Origin: Streptomyces hawaiiensis | GTDB lineage: Bacteria; Actinomycetota; Actinomycetes; Streptomycetales; Streptomycetaceae | Direction of reading: 5' to 3' | Assembly (NCBI RefSeq): GCF_004803895.1 | Contig: NZ_CP021978.1 | Span: forward strand, 8,742,001 to 8,806,000 | Length of the DNA stretch: 64,000 nucleotides | Shown: positions 62,442-64,000 of the stretch, in pieces | Numbering within the stretch: position 1 is the first letter of the stretch | How the letters are laid out: every line of letters begins with the position of its first letter | The notes under the pieces: generated by a model | Databases searched by the model: none | Told to the model about the DNA's origin: nothing | The model's input: the letters and a program-made list of their open reading frames with translations, nothing else | Made by a program: the position numbers and the translations under genes

Positions 62442-63335
62442 GTGCGCGCCCTGCACGGTGATGATCAAGATGTGGGGCGAGGGGATCTTTCTGATGAGCA
62501 GTGGTCGGTGCTGGAGTCGTTGCTGCCTGCGGTGGGCATAAGTCGCAGGTGGCCTGGCTGTCGGCGGCTGGTAAACGGTGTGCGGTGGCGGGTTCGGACC
62601 GGAGTTCCTTGGCGGGATCTGCCGTTCGAGTACGGACCGTGGCAGACGGTGTATGGACTGTTCCGGAGATGGCAGCGTCGGGGTGTGTGGGCCCGGCTGT
62701 TGACGTTGTTGCAGGCGAGGGCTGATGCGGCCGGGCTGATCTTCTGGGAGGTCAACGTCGACTCCATCATCTGCCGGGCACAACAGCATGCTGCCGGTGC
62801 CCGCCGGCGCGGTGCTGTGCAGAAGGAACCGCCGGGCGGAGTGAGCGCCGAACCTGAAGACCATGGACTGGGCAGGTCGCGAGGCGGGTTCACCACGAAG
62901 ATTCATCTGGCGTGTGAGCACGGACAGAAGCCGTTGTCGCTGCTGATCACCGCCGGGCAGCGCGGGACAGTCCGCAGTTCGAGCCGGTCCTGAACGCGAT
63001 CGGTGTGCCCCGGCTTGGTGTCGGCCGGCCGAGAAGCCGCCCGCTGCGGGTGCGAGGCGATAAGGCGTACTCTTCACGCGCGAATCGCGCCTACCTGCGC
63101 AGACGTGGCATCAGGTGCACGATTCCTGAGCCGGTCGGTCAGGTCCGCAACCGCAGGCGTCGCGGCCGTGGCGGTTGGCCGTCCGCCCGTCTTCGACCGC
63201 GAGGACTACAAGGCCCGGCATGCGGTCGAATGCGGGATCAGCCGTCTCAAGCAGCACCGGGCCGTGGCGACCCGGTTCGACAAACTTGCGGTTCGGTTCG
63301 AGGCGACGGTTCAGGTCGCGGCGATTTATCAGTAG
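62442..63335 (+). pseudogene. IS5-family transposase with two frameshifts
   Basis: The first part (62442-62970) reads DLSDEQWSVLESLLPAVGIS and DLPFEYGPWQTVYGLFRRWQ to KIHLACEHGQKPLSLLITAG. The frame shifts near 62967 (FEPVLNAIGVPRLGVGRPRS, DKAYSSRANRAYLRRRGIRC) and returns near 63175 (PPVFDREDYKARHAVECGIS, RLKQHRAVATRFDKLA). The DDE residues are all present across frames. It is inactive as read. Confidence 0.83.
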
Positions 63336-63520
63336 CTGTGAACCCTCAGTCTGCCGTCGTGCGGATGCCCCAGCAGGAAAGGACGGGCCTGCGGTCATTA
63401 CGGAGGAACAGCGCGTTCCCTGGCATTGGCGCGGGGCGGTGTGTATGGGGTTGCACCTTCCGTAGCGGCATGTGGTCCGGTGGACTTACGTCCCGGTCCC
63501 TTGAGGAAAGGTCCTTGCTC

Positions 63521-64000
63521 ATGCATTCGCCGTTCATGCCACCTCGCCAGGTCAAGATCGGTGACGCGGCGGCCTTCGCCGGCACCACGCCGCGGGCGAT
63601 TCGCCATTACCACGAGATCAGCCTGCTTCCCGAGCCTGAGCGGGGCGGCGATGACCGCCGCCGCTACGGGTACGAGGACATGATCCGCCTGCTGTGGATT
63701 CGCAAGATGGCCGACGCCGGGATCGCCCTGGACGACATCCGTGACGCCTTTACCACCGGCACGGCTTCCGCCGGTGCGGACAGCGGAGACGGTATCGCGG
63801 GCATCCTGGAGCGGCTGGAGGAAACCCTCGCCGAGCAGGAGGCGGAATTGCGGCGGCAGCGGACCGCCGTGCAGCGGATGCGCACCGAAGGCAGCCGGAT
63901 GGGCCTGCTCTCCGACTTCGTCACCGAACGCCTCAAGAGCCTGCCTGAGGGCTCCCTGCGTCAGGCGGACCTGGACAGTCTGCTGGTCACTGAGCGGATC
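63521..64000 (+). CDS. MerR-family regulator, 3' end cut by window
   Basis: The 160 visible residues include the MerR helix-turn-helix (VKIGDAAAFAGTTPRAIRHY, then a wing with GGDDRRRYGYEDM), and a long coiled dimerisation helix (ILERLEETLAEQEAELRRQR). The frame is open to the window end. The ATG at 63521 has AGGAAAGG at good distance; an inner ATG at 63536 is possible. The ligand domain lies beyond the window. Confidence 0.88.
   Translation, partial: MHSPFMPPRQVKIGDAAAFAGTTPRAIRHYHEISLLPEPERGGDDRRRYGYEDMIRLLWIRKMADAGIALDDIRDAFTTGTASAGADSGDGIAGILERLEETLAEQEAELRRQRTAVQRMRTEGSRMGLLSDFVTERLKSLPEGSLRQADLDSLLVTERI

Noticed and set aside
1..64000. tRNA, rRNA, CRISPR array or secondary-metabolite core genes
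   Set aside because: No cloverleaf, ribosomal RNA segment, regular repeat-spacer pattern, or PKS/NRPS/terpene-synthase motif was noticed. A covariance-model or HMM search would be needed to exclude them fully.

Overview
The window looks like a chromosomal arm of a Streptomyces or a close relative. GC is very high and third positions are almost always G or C. Starts are often GTG, and neighbouring genes are often coupled by ATGA or GTGA overlaps. The gene families are typically actinobacterial: SigJ-type ECF sigma factor with a SnoaL-like tail, Ku, Atu4866-domain protein, DUF2690 protein, XRE and HxlR regulators. Many decayed insertion sequences of different families suggest an accessory or subtelomeric position. 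No rRNA, tRNA, CRISPR array or complete phage was recognised.

Region 1 (1-13.8 kb) is intact and ordered. It has the 3' part of a LysR regulator, then a GntR/UTRA regulator followed by eleven tightly packed same-strand genes: an AprA/AsfA-like FAD flavoprotein, a HEAT-repeat protein, a 2x[4Fe-4S] ferredoxin, a lipoprotein fusing an NrtA/SsuA/TauA-type solute-binding domain to a NosL-like domain, an ABC permease and ATPase, a 7Fe ferredoxin, an odd thioredoxin-fold protein, the alpha and beta subunits of a 2-oxoacid:ferredoxin oxidoreductase, and an Mrp/NBP35 Fe-S carrier. The most economical reading is a redox system with import, low-potential electron supply and Fe-S assembly in one transcription unit. 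It may reduce or desulfonate an imported sulfonate-like compound. The substrate is not provable from sequence. This is the best candidate for an undescribed system here.

Region 2 (13.8-31.5 kb) mixes small intact cargo with broken mobile elements: an IS21 relic, an MFS exporter, and a 5-kb segment (17.3-22.3 kb) bounded by two complementary halves of one IS6-type transposase, as if a circle had integrated there. That segment carries an I36-like secreted protein and two overlapping XRE-TM proteins. Next come an SDR/Atu4866/XRE trio, a resolvase/IS630 relic, a putative Cys-His-Asp protein, a VOC/SigJ pair whose 3' end is overwritten by an IS256 element, and an IS701-type element carrying a MazF-like gene between its terminal repeats.

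Region 3 (31.5-48 kb) is the most rearranged. It has an IS5-family element with an ankyrin passenger gene, two HAD phosphatases, a 62-bp palindrome, two transposases of one DDE family (one with a nonsense codon), a 0.67-kb repeat-bounded unit with a small secreted-protein gene, a phosphotransferase, a GNAT acetyltransferase, a deletion-derivative IS5, an IS21 relic, a nearly intact ISL3 element, a Ku gene with a frameshifted tail, and another IS21 relic.

Region 4 (48-64 kb) has small redox/regulator modules, often divergent pairs: quinone-oxidoreductase/TetR, a Tn7/Tn5053-like transposon relic inside a marR gene, PPOX/NTF2/MBL/VOC genes, a radical SAM (SPL-like) protein, HxlR/NmrA, SDR/AKR/SDR with a TetR, and, after an IS5 relic, a MerR regulator cut by the window end.
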